Assembly (NCBI GenBank): GCA_029263315.1
Contig: JAJCXR010000054.1
Span: 496,001-560,000 of the forward strand
From: Acidobacteriota bacterium
GTDB lineage: Bacteria > Acidobacteriota > Thermoanaerobaculia > Multivoradales > J023
Direction: 5' to 3'
Length of the DNA stretch: 64,000 nt
Every line of letters starts with the position of its first letter. Within the stretch, counting starts at the first letter, position 1. The translations under genes and the position numbers were made by a program. Below are positions 32,401-38,511 of the stretch, in pieces. The notes beneath the pieces are model-generated. The model searched no databases and was not told the DNA's origin. It saw only the letters and a program-made list of their open reading frames with translations.

Positions 32401-32688
32401 CAACTGGGACCAGTCCTCGACGCGGCTCGGGACCTCGACTTCCTTATGGACCACTTGCACCGGCTCGGCGAGCTTGCCACCCCACAAGAAAGAGGTCCGC
32501 AGAATGCCGTGGCGAGCCGCCATTTCTACGAAGAGGTCCACCAAATGCTGCGGCGGAATCGACGCATCCATGGGGAAAACGAACTGATCAAAATAGGCGG
32601 CGCTGTCCGGCGCCATCAGGGTGTGCATCAGCATGCCCTGCTGCACCGGCGTCAGCTTGTAGATGGCCTCGATGTTCTTACGACTCAT
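17473..32688 (-). CDS. NRPS-B: C-A(Ser)-T / C-A(X)-T / C-A(Thr)-T-E / C-A(X')-T-TE
   Basis: About 5071 aa, four modules. The start at 32688 (ATGAGTCG) is preferred over 32694 because GGGGA lies at the right distance only for it. Condensation motifs are at about residues 145 (HHILLDGW), 1222 and 2295 (HHIISDGW) and 3852 (HHLLLDGW). A-domain cores (YTSGSTG) are at about 609, 1707, 2777 and 4341, and carrier Ser sites at 1006, 2095, 3182 (LGGDSI) and 4729. The E domain near 3373 has HHLVIDGVSW and NYLGQ. The TE near 4866 has GWSFGG and a final GRHES His. Pocket codes read by eye: A1 DVWHMSLVDK (Ser), A2 DMAGVGRVAK (unknown), A3 DFWNIGMVHK (Thr), A4 DMPGGGRVAK (unknown). The first C domain receives the PKS product and the fourth follows an E domain. 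The TE releases, possibly cyclising, the chain. Confidence 0.93.
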   Translation of the reverse strand: MSRKNIEAIYKLTPVQQGMLMHTLMAPDSAAYFDQFVFPMDASIPPQHLVDLFVEMAARHGILRTSFLWGGKLAEPVQVVHKEVEVPSRVEDWSQLTKEEQAKRLPALCLADRQRGFDMKRAPLMRLTIIHMGYELRVVWSYHHILLDGWSAGNAVKELLGRLMGKPKGAVPRPFKDYVGWLQTKNPAASDAYWQRVLGDFDAPTPLAVDRPLEERSDGPDGGFERHTELLPADLDQALSKLARELRTTPFSFVQAAWGLTLSRYSGHRDVVFGITLSGRPAALKGAKDMLGCFINTLPVRVRIEGQQSVEAFVKEQQKGYFELLEHEHSPLIRVHRHSGVPTDQPLFESILVAETFIPRRDYESFQRTNYPLALMLRTGREGTDLGFGFDLDRFEPAAVERLHRHLLFALRSLVEAKDRPLIELPQLEPHEHQQLLYDWNATAEIYDAGEQTLPALFAAQVRRAPDAVALIFENQQLTYRQLDERVAALAAHLRQLGVGPEARVAVAMQRSIDLVVALYSIHRAGGAYVPIDPEYPQDRVAFMLQDAAAAVLLTESSVVAALPPETESGPPRILLDRLSLPSAGALEARPASPATADHLAYVIYTSGSTGRPKGAMNNHRGILNRLLWMQQEYQLSAEDRVLQKTPFSFDVSVWEFFWPLITGATLVVAKPGGHRDPGYLVSLIAEHQVTTLHFVPPMLQVFLQHPDLEPCRGLRRVMASGEALPAAMVDRFYERLGDDAGGEDGGPRLHNLYGPTEAAVDVTYWPTEAGQANTPIGRPVANTRLYIVDADLRPVPMGAAGELLLGGVQVARGYHGRAGLTAERFVPNPFAADGAEAGGRLYRTGDLVRYRTDGVIDYLGRLDFQVKIRGFRIELGEIEAALEDLSAVRQAVVLARPSASGDLRLVAYVVAPETDYSVAGLRSALADRLPDYMVPASWVRLDELPLTGNGKLDRKALPAPDQDDLERRVYVAPRSETESVLATIWSELLEVERVGVEDHFFELGGHSLVVTQVASRIRQSFEVELSLPRIFDRPILADLALEVDLARQSNGQQASAPPLVPLTSDGEGGVDVERRQQMLAAGVPLSFSQDRLWFLDQLMPGSTAYNLPGLLRLRGPLRVDLFRQALHLIVQRHETLRTRFESIDGQARQIVESEVELPMPLTDLSQGPSARQAEGQLRRRAAELTAQPFDLARAPLLRIELVKLAPEDHATIVVMHHIISDGWSLGVLLQELQALYDALLSGRTAALPELPVQYPDFAAWQRQWLESGELQRQMDVWKQRLADAPTVLELPTDRPAGSLSQGDGGIQVAQWPKQLQQHLQAYGRKRGVTPFMVVLAAFQALLGRLSGQSTVLVGSPIANRNRIETEGLIGFFVNTLVLRGDLDGDPSFAELFLRSREVTLEAYGHQDVPFEKLVDELAPQRSLDHSPLFQAMFSMQRAPAKTPTREGLVMEPMGEEVGSAKFHLNVALHETDDGIVCLWAYPRQLFDGTSVRRFSKSLQTLVRAALENDAQKVDDVSLLSAVERQQLLVEWNSPRPDYKTIGLVHELVVETGEARPEAVAAVFEGDTLSYGELLAQSALAAAELQRRGVGPDVIVGVCLGRCFQQIVSLLAVLRAGGAYLPLDPSIPEERLAYMIDDGGASLVLTAEPWAEQLPQGVQQVRVDTLLGDTSPGDASPGDTSPVDGGQLSGPRPTPANLAYVIYTSGSTGKPKGVMISHRAMRNRLIFDTTSDASADSRYLGFSSIGFDMSMAQIFPPLLSGGRIVLLRSEDLSDPAYLLQIVEREGITNAGLPPVVLESFLGSLPEGAGSSLQQVVSGGEALARSLVQTFYERLPGVRLANRYGPTEATVAVTSGVLQPDLEGRVPIGRPIAKSAIYLVDRHLRPVPLGAIGELLIGGQSLGRGYLARPDLTAERFVPNPFPVHDDGGSGGRRLYRTGDLARWRSDGNLEFMGRVDQQVKIRGFRVELGEIETLLREHPQIDEVAVVDLPDGSTRRLAAYVVAEAGMPEAAELRRYLSQELPDYMVPSAFVGLDALPRTSAGKLDRRALPSPEWRSGGGDPPQGEDEQRLAAVFCQVLGLESIGRDDDFFDLGGHSLLATQVMARLRQEAGIDLPLRLLFEAPTVAGLAVHMEGARGLMDGAPPLVPQPRDDGAPLVLSHAQERLWFIDQLLGANAVYNLILGVRLKGELDVEALQSALDAIALRHQALRSRFLTVDGQAHVVVDDPAPVALRHIDLTHLEVVQAEAEVQRQARNEGLEAFDLAVGPLLRVTLLRPPAVGGEAQHVLLLVMHHIISDGWSMQVMLGELAQHYRAAVGATEGVVQLPPLPIQYSDFAAWQRQWLQGEVMEAQMDYWRQTLKGASAVLEVPTDRARPTISSFAGANVNDRLPRPHMEALEALAKKQGGTLFMALLAVFQLLMSRLSGQLDINVGTPIANRQRTELEGLIGFFVNTLVLRGDLSGNLSFGDLLERTREATLGAYAHQDVPFEKLVGELAPDRDLAQNSLFQVMLTLQNAAVEPIELPGLVLEQIPPDGGTSQFDLTLTALARPWGLDLSLAYKTELFDDSTAERWMGHLETLLRAVAEAPDRPLAELSLLSAAERHQLLVDWDGRPTVYNAEVPTVHRLVSRVAEEDPSRWALVDGEGGHLTYGELEARANQLAHRLRHMGAGPEQLVGLCLERSMDLVVALLAVLKSGAAYLPLDLAYPQERLAFMLEDSAACLLISNRQLEPKLPSWDGSTLYLDDEAEQLRIAASPTTDPAVAVHGDHLAYVIYTSGSTGRPKGVQIPHRNVARLLAATQEWFDFGAEDRWTFFHSHAFDFSVWEIWGALATGGRLVVVPYWVSRSPEAFYGLLRDEGVTVLNQTPSAFRQLVEVACQAPSGESLALRQVIFGGEALDLSALAPWFERYGDQRPRLVNMYGITETTVHVTYRPLTADDLGLGIGSSVGSSPVGRAIPDLSLQVLDARGMPQPIGVPGEIHVGGAGLARGYLGRPALTAERFVPDPFATEPGARLYRSGDLARYLVDGDLDFLGRIDHQVKIRGFRIELGEIEAALEDLPAMQRAVVLALPGAAGDLRLVAYLQSSEPEATTVEGLRLALEDRLPVYMVPAAFVMVEDWPLTANGKLDRRALPDPDAERLQLAGGYAAPRNDIERALAEVWQGVLGLERVGIHDNFFELGGDSILSIQVISRAKTHGLELQPQHVFQHPTIAALALMAGETVAIEAEQGAVTGMSPMTPIQRHFFSLDLAQPAHYNQAFMLAVPSLDAASLERAVAALMDHHDQLRAVFQPLPEGGWRQEIKGPGLQAPCTTVDLSALAEEARRAAIETAAQEAQRSFDLSSGPLLRVVYFSGLGDDGSHPDRLLIVAHHLVIDGVSWRILLEDVERAYKAEAAGKAADLGLKTTSFKGWAERLESWAKGDDLATELPYWTTLAEGLPAPLPVDLEGPAERNDVASARSVSVHLGKEATEALLRQVPAAYRTQINDVLLTALAEVLAGWNGERRQGVVLEGHGRENLFADADTSRTVGWFTSLFPVLLELPPEGDVGASLKAVKEQLRALPRRGIGYGALRYGRSETDSGSETARQQLAEVRDPQVSFNYLGQVDLDMGQGDSFFAPAEESTGGDRGAANRRDNLLDVTVGVASGGARITWIYSDKVHQRQTIEKLAAAYVEVLEGIIAHCTADGAGGYTPSDFPLAKLEQATLDELFAGDREVEDVYPLSPLQEGLLVHTLAIPGRYFEQMRVTFRGSIEVDRFRRAWQNLLQRHTILRSAFLWRDLDRPLQVVRRQAEVEVNPVDWRQLPAAERQGELERFLAADRRRGFELDRAPLLRLHLLRLDGEQTWIIFSHHHLLLDGWSTPLLLREVFASYAALAGEMAATQAMEALPPVRPFGEYIAWLEEQETAAQETFWRRYLAGFENPTPLLSSRRDKALLAAEDTAVLQRRGISKRVLPSPTLKALQSLTHQHKVTLNTLLQGVWALVLGRAVGEDDVVFGATVSGRGVPLEGMEHMLGMFINTLPVRVRLRAEQPLGEWLTELQSQQGEASQFEHSSLMEVQGWSDVQRPKPLFESILIFENYPVGGSDQMGAMGVQEMGYYGGSDYPLALVAVPRDDLSLSIGYDVSRFDVTTVERALDHLVRALDGFVAEPTQPLHRLPLLSSAERQQLLVEWNQSQVTYEVASPLMHRPVFEQAERQPRRVAVAYGGEHLSYGELAQRARHVARRLRQLGVGPEKVVAVHMERSFELIVGYLAVLEAGGAYLPLDPATPGERLAHMVRDAGVAVLLNHGASVDWLATAQLSDGVHVEPVPTVRPGEISADAVDGPLDDLGLGGDHPAYVIYTSGSTGQPKGVVVPHRAVANRLAYDCAYDVHAETRYLQNTAVAFDMSVPTIFSPLWVGGRTVLVEAGAQQDPNALLQLMTREGVNRAGFPPQMLSLLLDEEALTDGPSFEFIGSGGDAMSADLPRRFYERLPETKLLNRYGPTEATVAVTTWLFPRHDEGVDGPPPIGRPMANARIDLVDSWLEPVPIGVAGELLIGGDCLARGYLGDAARTAERFMPNPFATTPGERLYRTGDLARHRPDGAIEFLGRIDHQVKIRGFRVELGEIENQLLEHAAIRRAAVIDVGDGDDRQLVAYLVAADGQTPSQEELTAHLATSLPEYMVPSAFIPLDELPVSSTGKVDRRQLPDASEFLPTIPYVAPQGPWEEAVATIFAEVLGREQVGSADDFFVLGGHSLMAARVVSRVRRELDVDLPLGELFAQPRVADLAQRLERLASGAATPRDGILLPLSEGSGRPLFCVHPVAGIALCYRDLALELGPAQGLVGLQSPALSGGELVSSVEELATQYIEAIRRHQPQGPYDLAGWSFGGLVAYEMARQLSQQGEQVAFLGLLDAVQTASRKATPERSDIDRLLQACQQFLGDQVLALEARLAGVAPGQQRAVLEAWLVGSAELEVSSADLDRYLEVQEVYETAHRQYRPRPYGGRVDFFRAAERRADEVENPADPWRPLSGELVEHVVAGRHESMVFTPNSASLAAALRPLLASRRGATTDASSTENPDPEAEPKMTVPATPSRR
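27643..27687. repeat. 3 x 15-bp in-frame tandem repeat in NRPS-B A2
   Basis: Three 15-bp units, GGGCGA[T/C]G[T/C]ATCGCC, at 27643-27657, 27658-27672 and 27673-27687. They encode the GDTSPGDASPGDTSP insert just ahead of the A3 core motif in the second adenylation domain. It is in frame, so it adds five residues per unit. Confidence 0.85.
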
Positions 32689-32777
32689 TGGCATTCCCCG
32701 GCGCTCGGCGCCGTGCCGTCTGCGAGCTCGACTTCACGCGTGCCTGCAGCGGGTATCTCTCGGTACGTTGAAGCGAT

Positions 32778-32828
32778 GAAAAACAATAGAAAACCTGCAC
32801 CCCGCCGCCGGTTTGACGGGGCGCAGGT
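32778..32828 (-). terminator. Terminator-like hairpin between the PKS and NRPS-B
   Basis: On the minus strand ACCTGCGCCCCG (32817-32828) pairs with CGGGGTGCAGGT (32793-32804) over 12 bp, with one G-T pair and a 12-nt loop, and is followed by TTTTCTATTGTTTTTC. It starts 6 nt past the PKS stop codon. By structure it is a Rho-independent terminator, but it lies inside the otherwise collinear biosynthetic operon, about 90 nt before NRPS-B. It may be partly read through, or NRPS-B may have its own promoter. Confidence 0.75.
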
Positions 32829-32834
32829 GATGGA

Positions 32835-35800
32835 TCAGATCTCGTCCAGCAAGGCCAAGGCCTCGTCCAGTTGGTCCCCCGACAGGGCCGAGTCGGCGAT
32901 CTCTTCCGCCACCTCGGAGCCTTCGGCCTGGTCGCCCGCCGCCGCCAATACGGTGGCCAGCTCGGCGATGGTTTGGTGCTCGAAGAGCTGCTCCGGCGAC
33001 AGGTCGAGACCCGCCTCCGAAGTCTGAGAGATCACCGTGATGCCGAGCACCGAGTCGCCCCCCAGATCGAAGAAATTGTCGTGGACACCCACCTTGTCGA
33101 GGCCCAAGACCCCTTGCCAGATGGCCGCCAACTTCTCCTCGACCTCATTGCTCGGCTCCGTGTATGGCACCGGCAAGTTGGGCCGGGGATGGCTCTCCTG
33201 CACCGCTGTGCCCTGGCCACCCCCCTCGGTGATACCGGAAATGTTCATCGTCGCGGCGGCCATTTGATCGCGCAGGGCCTGAATGCCCTTGGGCGAGACG
33301 ATGACCCGAGGCTGCCGCACCCGCGACAAGACCCGGCGCAGGGCCTCGACACCATGGGCCGGCTTCATGCCGCCGGCGGCGAACAGACCCTCGTCCTTCT
33401 TCTCCTCCTTCGGCTTCGGAGTGTCCGCCGCCAGACGCTCCTTGGCAGCACCCACCCGCTTCATGGCGAAGCGCTCGATGGCCACCAACTCCTTGCCTTG
33501 TTCGTCGAGCAAGGAGATGTTGGCGGTGACCGTCTCGCCGGAGGTGGCGTCGCCCACCATGCGTAAGTAGCTGTAGATGGTCTGCGGCAAGGCGCCGTAG
33601 ACCCGCACCCGATGGTAGGAGAGGGGCAAGTAGTTGTCCCCCTCGGTCAAACCGCTGGTCAAGGCGGTGGCCACATCGACCATGGCCGGATGGAGGTCCA
33701 GTGCCGCCAGATCGTCGACGAACTCGTCGGCCAAGCTGAGCTTGGCCAAACCCTCGTTGTCGCCGAGGTGGATGGTCTGCAAGACCTGCCAGCGGGGACC
33801 CCAATAGACCAGCTTGTCGTCGCCGGTTCCGAAGGTATCGCCGTCGAGGCTGTCGAATTGCTTCTCACAGCGCCCGGTGATTTCCGCCAGGTCGTAGGTT
33901 TGGGCCGCGGTGCCCTTCGAGGCACCCACCTTGCCGCGCACGTGATCCATCCAGCGGGGCCCCTGGGGACCGTCAGCGGCACGGCTGACGACGCGGAAGA
34001 CGTAATCATCGCCCTTGTCCGCGGGTTCGAGGATCACCCGAATCTCCACCGTCTGACCTTCCGGCACCATCAAGGGTTGGAAGAAGAAGATGTCTTCGAT
34101 CTCCACCCCGTTCTCGGCCCCCACGTGGTCGGTGAAGGCAGCCCGGGCCAGCTCCAGGTAGGTGGTGCCGGGAATGGCCGGTTTGCCGACGATGCGATGC
34201 TCATCGAGCACCCAATGACGGCTTACATCGAGCTGGCTGCTGTATATCGCCTGCTTGCCCTGGCCCGCAACCCGGCGATCCAGCAAGGGATGGACGCCCT
34301 CGGTCTCCACCACCGGCGCCGGGGCCGAGGCCTCGGTCCCCGAGCCATTGACCATGGCGACGTCCGAGGCGGCCGGGGCTGCGCCCTCCTTCTTGGCGCC
34401 AGCGGCCTGGAGACCCGGTGATTGGGTCTCCACCGCCATACCGACATCCTGCCAAGCACCCCAGTTGATCGACAGGGTGTTGCTGGCATGTCCGGCCCGC
34501 GCCTCGGCGAAGCTGTCCATGAAGCTGTTGGCGGCGCAGTAATCCACCTGGCCGAAGGTACCGAGCACCGCGATGGTCGACGAGCAGAGGACAAAGAAGT
34601 CCAGGGGCGCGTCCCCCAAACCCTCGGCCAATGCCAAGGTGCCTTGCATCTTGGGCGCCAGCACTCCGGCCGCCGCCTCGGCGGTCTTGAGCTGCATCAG
34701 GCCGCCACCGGCGATGCCCGCGGCGTGGATGACGCCGTCGAGGTCGCCGAAGTGCTGCCGCGCTTGCTCCAGCATGGAGCGTACGCTGTCGGCGTCGGTG
34801 ATATCGGCGCTGAGCACCAACACCTCACCGCCCAAGGCTTCCAACTCGCGCACCTGACGGATTTGTCGGGCCGTGCGGTCGCCCTCGTCGTGCTCGCTCA
34901 AGTAGCCGTCCCACTCCTCGCGGGGCGGTAGGCCACGGCGACCCACCAATACCAGGCGGGCCTGGTGATCGCGGGCCAGGAACTCGCTGAAGGTCAGGCC
35001 AAAACCACCCAGACCGCCGGTGATCAAGTAGACCCCCTTGGGCTTCAGGCGCAGCCGCTCTTCGGCCACGCCGTCGAGGCTGACCGGCTCATAGGCCCGC
35101 TGCCAACGCTCCCCTTGGCGATAGGCGACGATGTCGCCACGGTGACCCGCCGCCGTTTCCGCCAACAACAGCTCGATGGTTTCGTCGCCCACCTGGCCGG
35201 AGCTCAGGCTGATGTCGACACTGCTGGAAGCGATGAAGGGCATCTCCTGATTGGTCACCTGTACCGGCCCCAACAAGGCCGCCTTCTGCGGTTGCCGCGA
35301 CTCGGCGGTATCGAAACCCAGGCGCTGCATGTCGTTGGAGACCACCAACAGGGGCATGCGTTGCCCGGTGGGTTTCTTACCCAGGGATTGGGCCAGGTAG
35401 AGCAAGCTGAAGAAGCCGTTGTCCTGCGCCGCGGCCACCTCCGGTGGCTGCCCCTGGAGGTTCCACAGGTGCACCACCCGATGGGGCATGGTCTCGGCCT
35501 CGCTGAGGGCCGCCACCAACTTGCCGTAGGACTCGCGCTCGGCGACGGGCAGCTCGAAGGCCCCCGAGCCGAGGTCTGCAAAGGCATCGCCACGGCTTAC
35601 CGTCATCACCTGATGACCTAGGGCCTCGAGACGCTCTGCCATGCGCTGCCCCACCCCTTCGTCGTCGAGGAAGAGGAGCCAGCGTTCGGCCTCCTCGCCG
35701 TCCGCCACCGGCTCCAGGAAGCGTGGTGCCACCGAGGGTTTCCAGCTCGGCAGCTCAAACCAATCGGCCAGCTCTTTGCGGGTGCGGGCTCCGGGACTGG

Positions 35801-38480
35801 GGGCAAAGCCGCCCAGATTGTCCCGCATGATGAAGAAGCGACGGCGCTCGAAGGGATAGGTGGGCAACGGCACTCGGCGCCGGGTCTCTTCGCCGTAGAA
35901 CGCCTGCCAGTCGAAGCGCACGCCGGAGAGCCACAGGGTACCCATGGACTCCAACAGGAAGGCCAGATCGTCGGCTTCCTTGGCCTTGGGATGGCGAATG
36001 GACGACAACACCCGGTGGTCCGCTTGCTTGGCCGGATGGCGGCTGGAGAGGGTCGAAAGGCTATTGCCAGGGCCCACTTCCAAGAGCACCCGATCGGGCT
36101 CCACCAAGAGCTCGCCGACACCATCGAGGAAGCGCACGGCACCCCGCAGATGCATGGCGTAATAGTTGGGGTCGAGGGCTTGATCTTCAGTGATCCAAGT
36201 GCCGGTAACGTTCGACACGTAGGGAATCTGGGGCGCCTTGAGATCCACCTTGCGGACCTCTTCGATGAACGGCTGGAGGATGGGCTCCATCATGCCGGAA
36301 TGGAAGGCATGGGAGGTGTGCAGCGGCACGCAGCGCACCTTTTCAGCCTTCAGCTCCTGGCTCAAGGCTTCGATGGCTTCCTTGGGCCCCGATACCACCG
36401 AGCGTCCGGGGGCGTTGATCGCCGCAATCGACACTTGGGGCCCGAGACGCGGTTTGAGATCCTCCTCCGACATCGGCACGCTGAGCATGTCGCCGGCGGG
36501 CAGGCTCTGCATCATGCGACCCCGGGCCGCCACCAGGGCGAGGCCCTCCTCGACGGTGAAGACGCCGGCCAAACAGGCGGCGACGTACTCACCGACGCTG
36601 TGGCCGAGCATGGCGTCCGGCGTGATGCCCCAAGACATCCACAGCTTGGCGGTGGCGTACTCGATGACAAACAGAGCCGGCTGGGTGTTCTTGGTTTCGG
36701 AGAGGACCTCGCTGGCACTCTCCATGTCTTGCTCCGCCGGGTACATCAGGGTGCGCAAGTCCAGACCGAGGTGGGGCTCTAGAATGTCGCAGCAATGATC
36801 GACGGCCTGACGAAAGACCTCCTCCGCCTCGTAGAGGCCCCGTCCCATGCCGGCGTACTGCGCACCTTGGCCGGAGAACATGAAAGCCACCGGTCGCTTG
36901 CGACCGTCGGTCAGCATGGTGAGCAGACGCTTAGGATCGTTGCGCAGCGCTTCGATGGCGTCTTCGCGGCTCTCGGCCACCAACAGACGGCGGTGCTCGA
37001 ACGCCTTTCGCCCCACCATCAGGGTGAAGGCCACATCGGCCAGATCGAGCTCCGGATGGGCCTCCAGATGGTTCGCCAAGTTCTCCGTCGCCTGCGCCAA
37101 GGCGGTATCCGTGCGGGCCGAGATCAACAACAGCTGACGGCTGCGGGAGCCGCTGGTGGGAGCCGGCGCCGGTGCCTCCTCGAGCACCGCGTGGGCGTTG
37201 GTGCCGCCGATGCCAAAAGCGCTGAGACCCGCCCGCCGAGGTGCGCCGTTGGTTTCCCAGGGCCGTAGCTCGGTGTTGACGAAGAACGGGCTGCTCTCGA
37301 AATCGATCTGCGGATTGGGCTCATCGAAGTTGATGCTCGGCGGCAGCATCTTGTTCTCCAAGCACAGGGTGGTCTTGATCAAGCCGGCGACGCCGGCCGC
37401 CGCCCCCAAGTGGCCGATGTTGGATTTGAGCGAGGCGATGGCACAGAACTGATTCTCTTCCGTCGACTCGCGGAAAGCACGGGTCAGGGCTGAGATCTCG
37501 ATCGGATCCCCGGTGGAGGTGCCGGTGCCGTGGGTCTCGATGTAACTGATGGTGGAGGGATCCACCTCGGAGACGGTCTGGGCAGCGCGGATGACCCGAA
37601 CCTGACCGTCCGCCCCCGGCGCCGCGTAACCGACTTTGACATTGCTGTCGTTGTTGACCGCCGAGCCCTTGATCACCGCCCGGATGTTGTCGCCGTCGGC
37701 CAGGGCATCCTCGAGACGCTTGAGCACCACAACCCCGAGACCGTTGCCGAAGATGGTCCCCGTGGCATTGGCGTCGAAGGCGCGGATGTGACCGTCCCGG
37801 GAGTAGATCTCACCCTCGCGAAACATGTAGCCCACCGGATCGGCTTTCACCGAGACGCCACCGGCCAGCACCATGTCGCACTCACCGCTGAGCAAGGTCT
37901 GGCAACCCAGATGCGCCGCCACCAGGGAGGTGGAGCAGGCACTCTGCACCGTCACCGCTGGACCGCCGAGGCTCAGTTTGTAGGCGATGCGGGTCGCCAG
38001 GTAGTCCTTGTCGTTGGCGATCTGGATCTGGAACTCACCCATGCGTCCGACGACCTCGGGGTGGGAGTACAGATTGATCAAGTAGGCGCTCAGCTTCTCA
38101 CCGGCATAGACACCGATCAAACCATCGTAGGTTTCCGGGTCATAGCCGGCGTTCTCCAGGGCCTGCCAGCTGCATTCCAGGAAATGGCGCTTCTGGGGAT
38201 CGAGGATCTCGGCCTCACGGGGACTGGAGCCGAAAAAGGCGGCATCGAATTCCATCGGATCGTCGATCATCCGCACGGCCCGCACATAATCGGGTTGGCG
38301 GATGAACTCCGGATCATCTCCGTGCTTCTCGAGATCTTCATAGCTCAAGGTAGCGATGGACTCGACGCCCTCACAAAGATTCTTCCAGAACTGGTCGATG
38401 TCATTGGCTCCCGGCAACTTGCAGGCCATGCCGATGACCGCGATCTCTAGACCGGTCAACTCTTGTTTTTGCTCACTCAT
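32835..38480 (-). CDS. Type I PKS module KS-AT-KR-DH-ACP
   Basis: 1881 aa. The start at 38480 (MSEQKQELTGLEIAVIGMAC) has AAGGAG 7 nt upstream, and the longer open frame to 38561 was rejected. KS covers about 10-430 with active Cys in VQSACSTS (about 182), His in ETHGTGT and SNIGHL. AT has GHSVGEY at about 628 and HAFH, the malonyl-CoA type. KR has a structural half, then ITGGLGGFG at about 1157 and Tyr in VDYCAANSF near 1314. The DH-like region follows KR, with HRIVGKPAIPG at about 1427 and DLHPAMVD at about 1597. The carrier domain is PCP-like (LGGDSV, about 1807). It would add one malonate unit and reduce it to hydroxyl or alkene. DH after KR is the reverse of the usual order. The acidic C-terminus (SALSGDQLDEALALLDEI) looks like a docking tail. 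It lies 31 nt downstream of NRPS-A in the same operon. Confidence 0.92.
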   Translation of the reverse strand: MSEQKQELTGLEIAVIGMACKLPGANDIDQFWKNLCEGVESIATLSYEDLEKHGDDPEFIRQPDYVRAVRMIDDPMEFDAAFFGSSPREAEILDPQKRHFLECSWQALENAGYDPETYDGLIGVYAGEKLSAYLINLYSHPEVVGRMGEFQIQIANDKDYLATRIAYKLSLGGPAVTVQSACSTSLVAAHLGCQTLLSGECDMVLAGGVSVKADPVGYMFREGEIYSRDGHIRAFDANATGTIFGNGLGVVVLKRLEDALADGDNIRAVIKGSAVNNDSNVKVGYAAPGADGQVRVIRAAQTVSEVDPSTISYIETHGTGTSTGDPIEISALTRAFRESTEENQFCAIASLKSNIGHLGAAAGVAGLIKTTLCLENKMLPPSINFDEPNPQIDFESSPFFVNTELRPWETNGAPRRAGLSAFGIGGTNAHAVLEEAPAPAPTSGSRSRQLLLISARTDTALAQATENLANHLEAHPELDLADVAFTLMVGRKAFEHRRLLVAESREDAIEALRNDPKRLLTMLTDGRKRPVAFMFSGQGAQYAGMGRGLYEAEEVFRQAVDHCCDILEPHLGLDLRTLMYPAEQDMESASEVLSETKNTQPALFVIEYATAKLWMSWGITPDAMLGHSVGEYVAACLAGVFTVEEGLALVAARGRMMQSLPAGDMLSVPMSEEDLKPRLGPQVSIAAINAPGRSVVSGPKEAIEALSQELKAEKVRCVPLHTSHAFHSGMMEPILQPFIEEVRKVDLKAPQIPYVSNVTGTWITEDQALDPNYYAMHLRGAVRFLDGVGELLVEPDRVLLEVGPGNSLSTLSSRHPAKQADHRVLSSIRHPKAKEADDLAFLLESMGTLWLSGVRFDWQAFYGEETRRRVPLPTYPFERRRFFIMRDNLGGFAPSPGARTRKELADWFELPSWKPSVAPRFLEPVADGEEAERWLLFLDDEGVGQRMAERLEALGHQVMTVSRGDAFADLGSGAFELPVAERESYGKLVAALSEAETMPHRVVHLWNLQGQPPEVAAAQDNGFFSLLYLAQSLGKKPTGQRMPLLVVSNDMQRLGFDTAESRQPQKAALLGPVQVTNQEMPFIASSSVDISLSSGQVGDETIELLLAETAAGHRGDIVAYRQGERWQRAYEPVSLDGVAEERLRLKPKGVYLITGGLGGFGLTFSEFLARDHQARLVLVGRRGLPPREEWDGYLSEHDEGDRTARQIRQVRELEALGGEVLVLSADITDADSVRSMLEQARQHFGDLDGVIHAAGIAGGGLMQLKTAEAAAGVLAPKMQGTLALAEGLGDAPLDFFVLCSSTIAVLGTFGQVDYCAANSFMDSFAEARAGHASNTLSINWGAWQDVGMAVETQSPGLQAAGAKKEGAAPAASDVAMVNGSGTEASAPAPVVETEGVHPLLDRRVAGQGKQAIYSSQLDVSRHWVLDEHRIVGKPAIPGTTYLELARAAFTDHVGAENGVEIEDIFFFQPLMVPEGQTVEIRVILEPADKGDDYVFRVVSRAADGPQGPRWMDHVRGKVGASKGTAAQTYDLAEITGRCEKQFDSLDGDTFGTGDDKLVYWGPRWQVLQTIHLGDNEGLAKLSLADEFVDDLAALDLHPAMVDVATALTSGLTEGDNYLPLSYHRVRVYGALPQTIYSYLRMVGDATSGETVTANISLLDEQGKELVAIERFAMKRVGAAKERLAADTPKPKEEKKDEGLFAAGGMKPAHGVEALRRVLSRVRQPRVIVSPKGIQALRDQMAAATMNISGITEGGGQGTAVQESHPRPNLPVPYTEPSNEVEEKLAAIWQGVLGLDKVGVHDNFFDLGGDSVLGITVISQTSEAGLDLSPEQLFEHQTIAELATVLAAAGDQAEGSEVAEEIADSALSGDQLDEALALLDEI

Positions 38481-38511
38481 TGGAAACTCCTTAGAAAAAA
38501 ACTCCGGTCCA

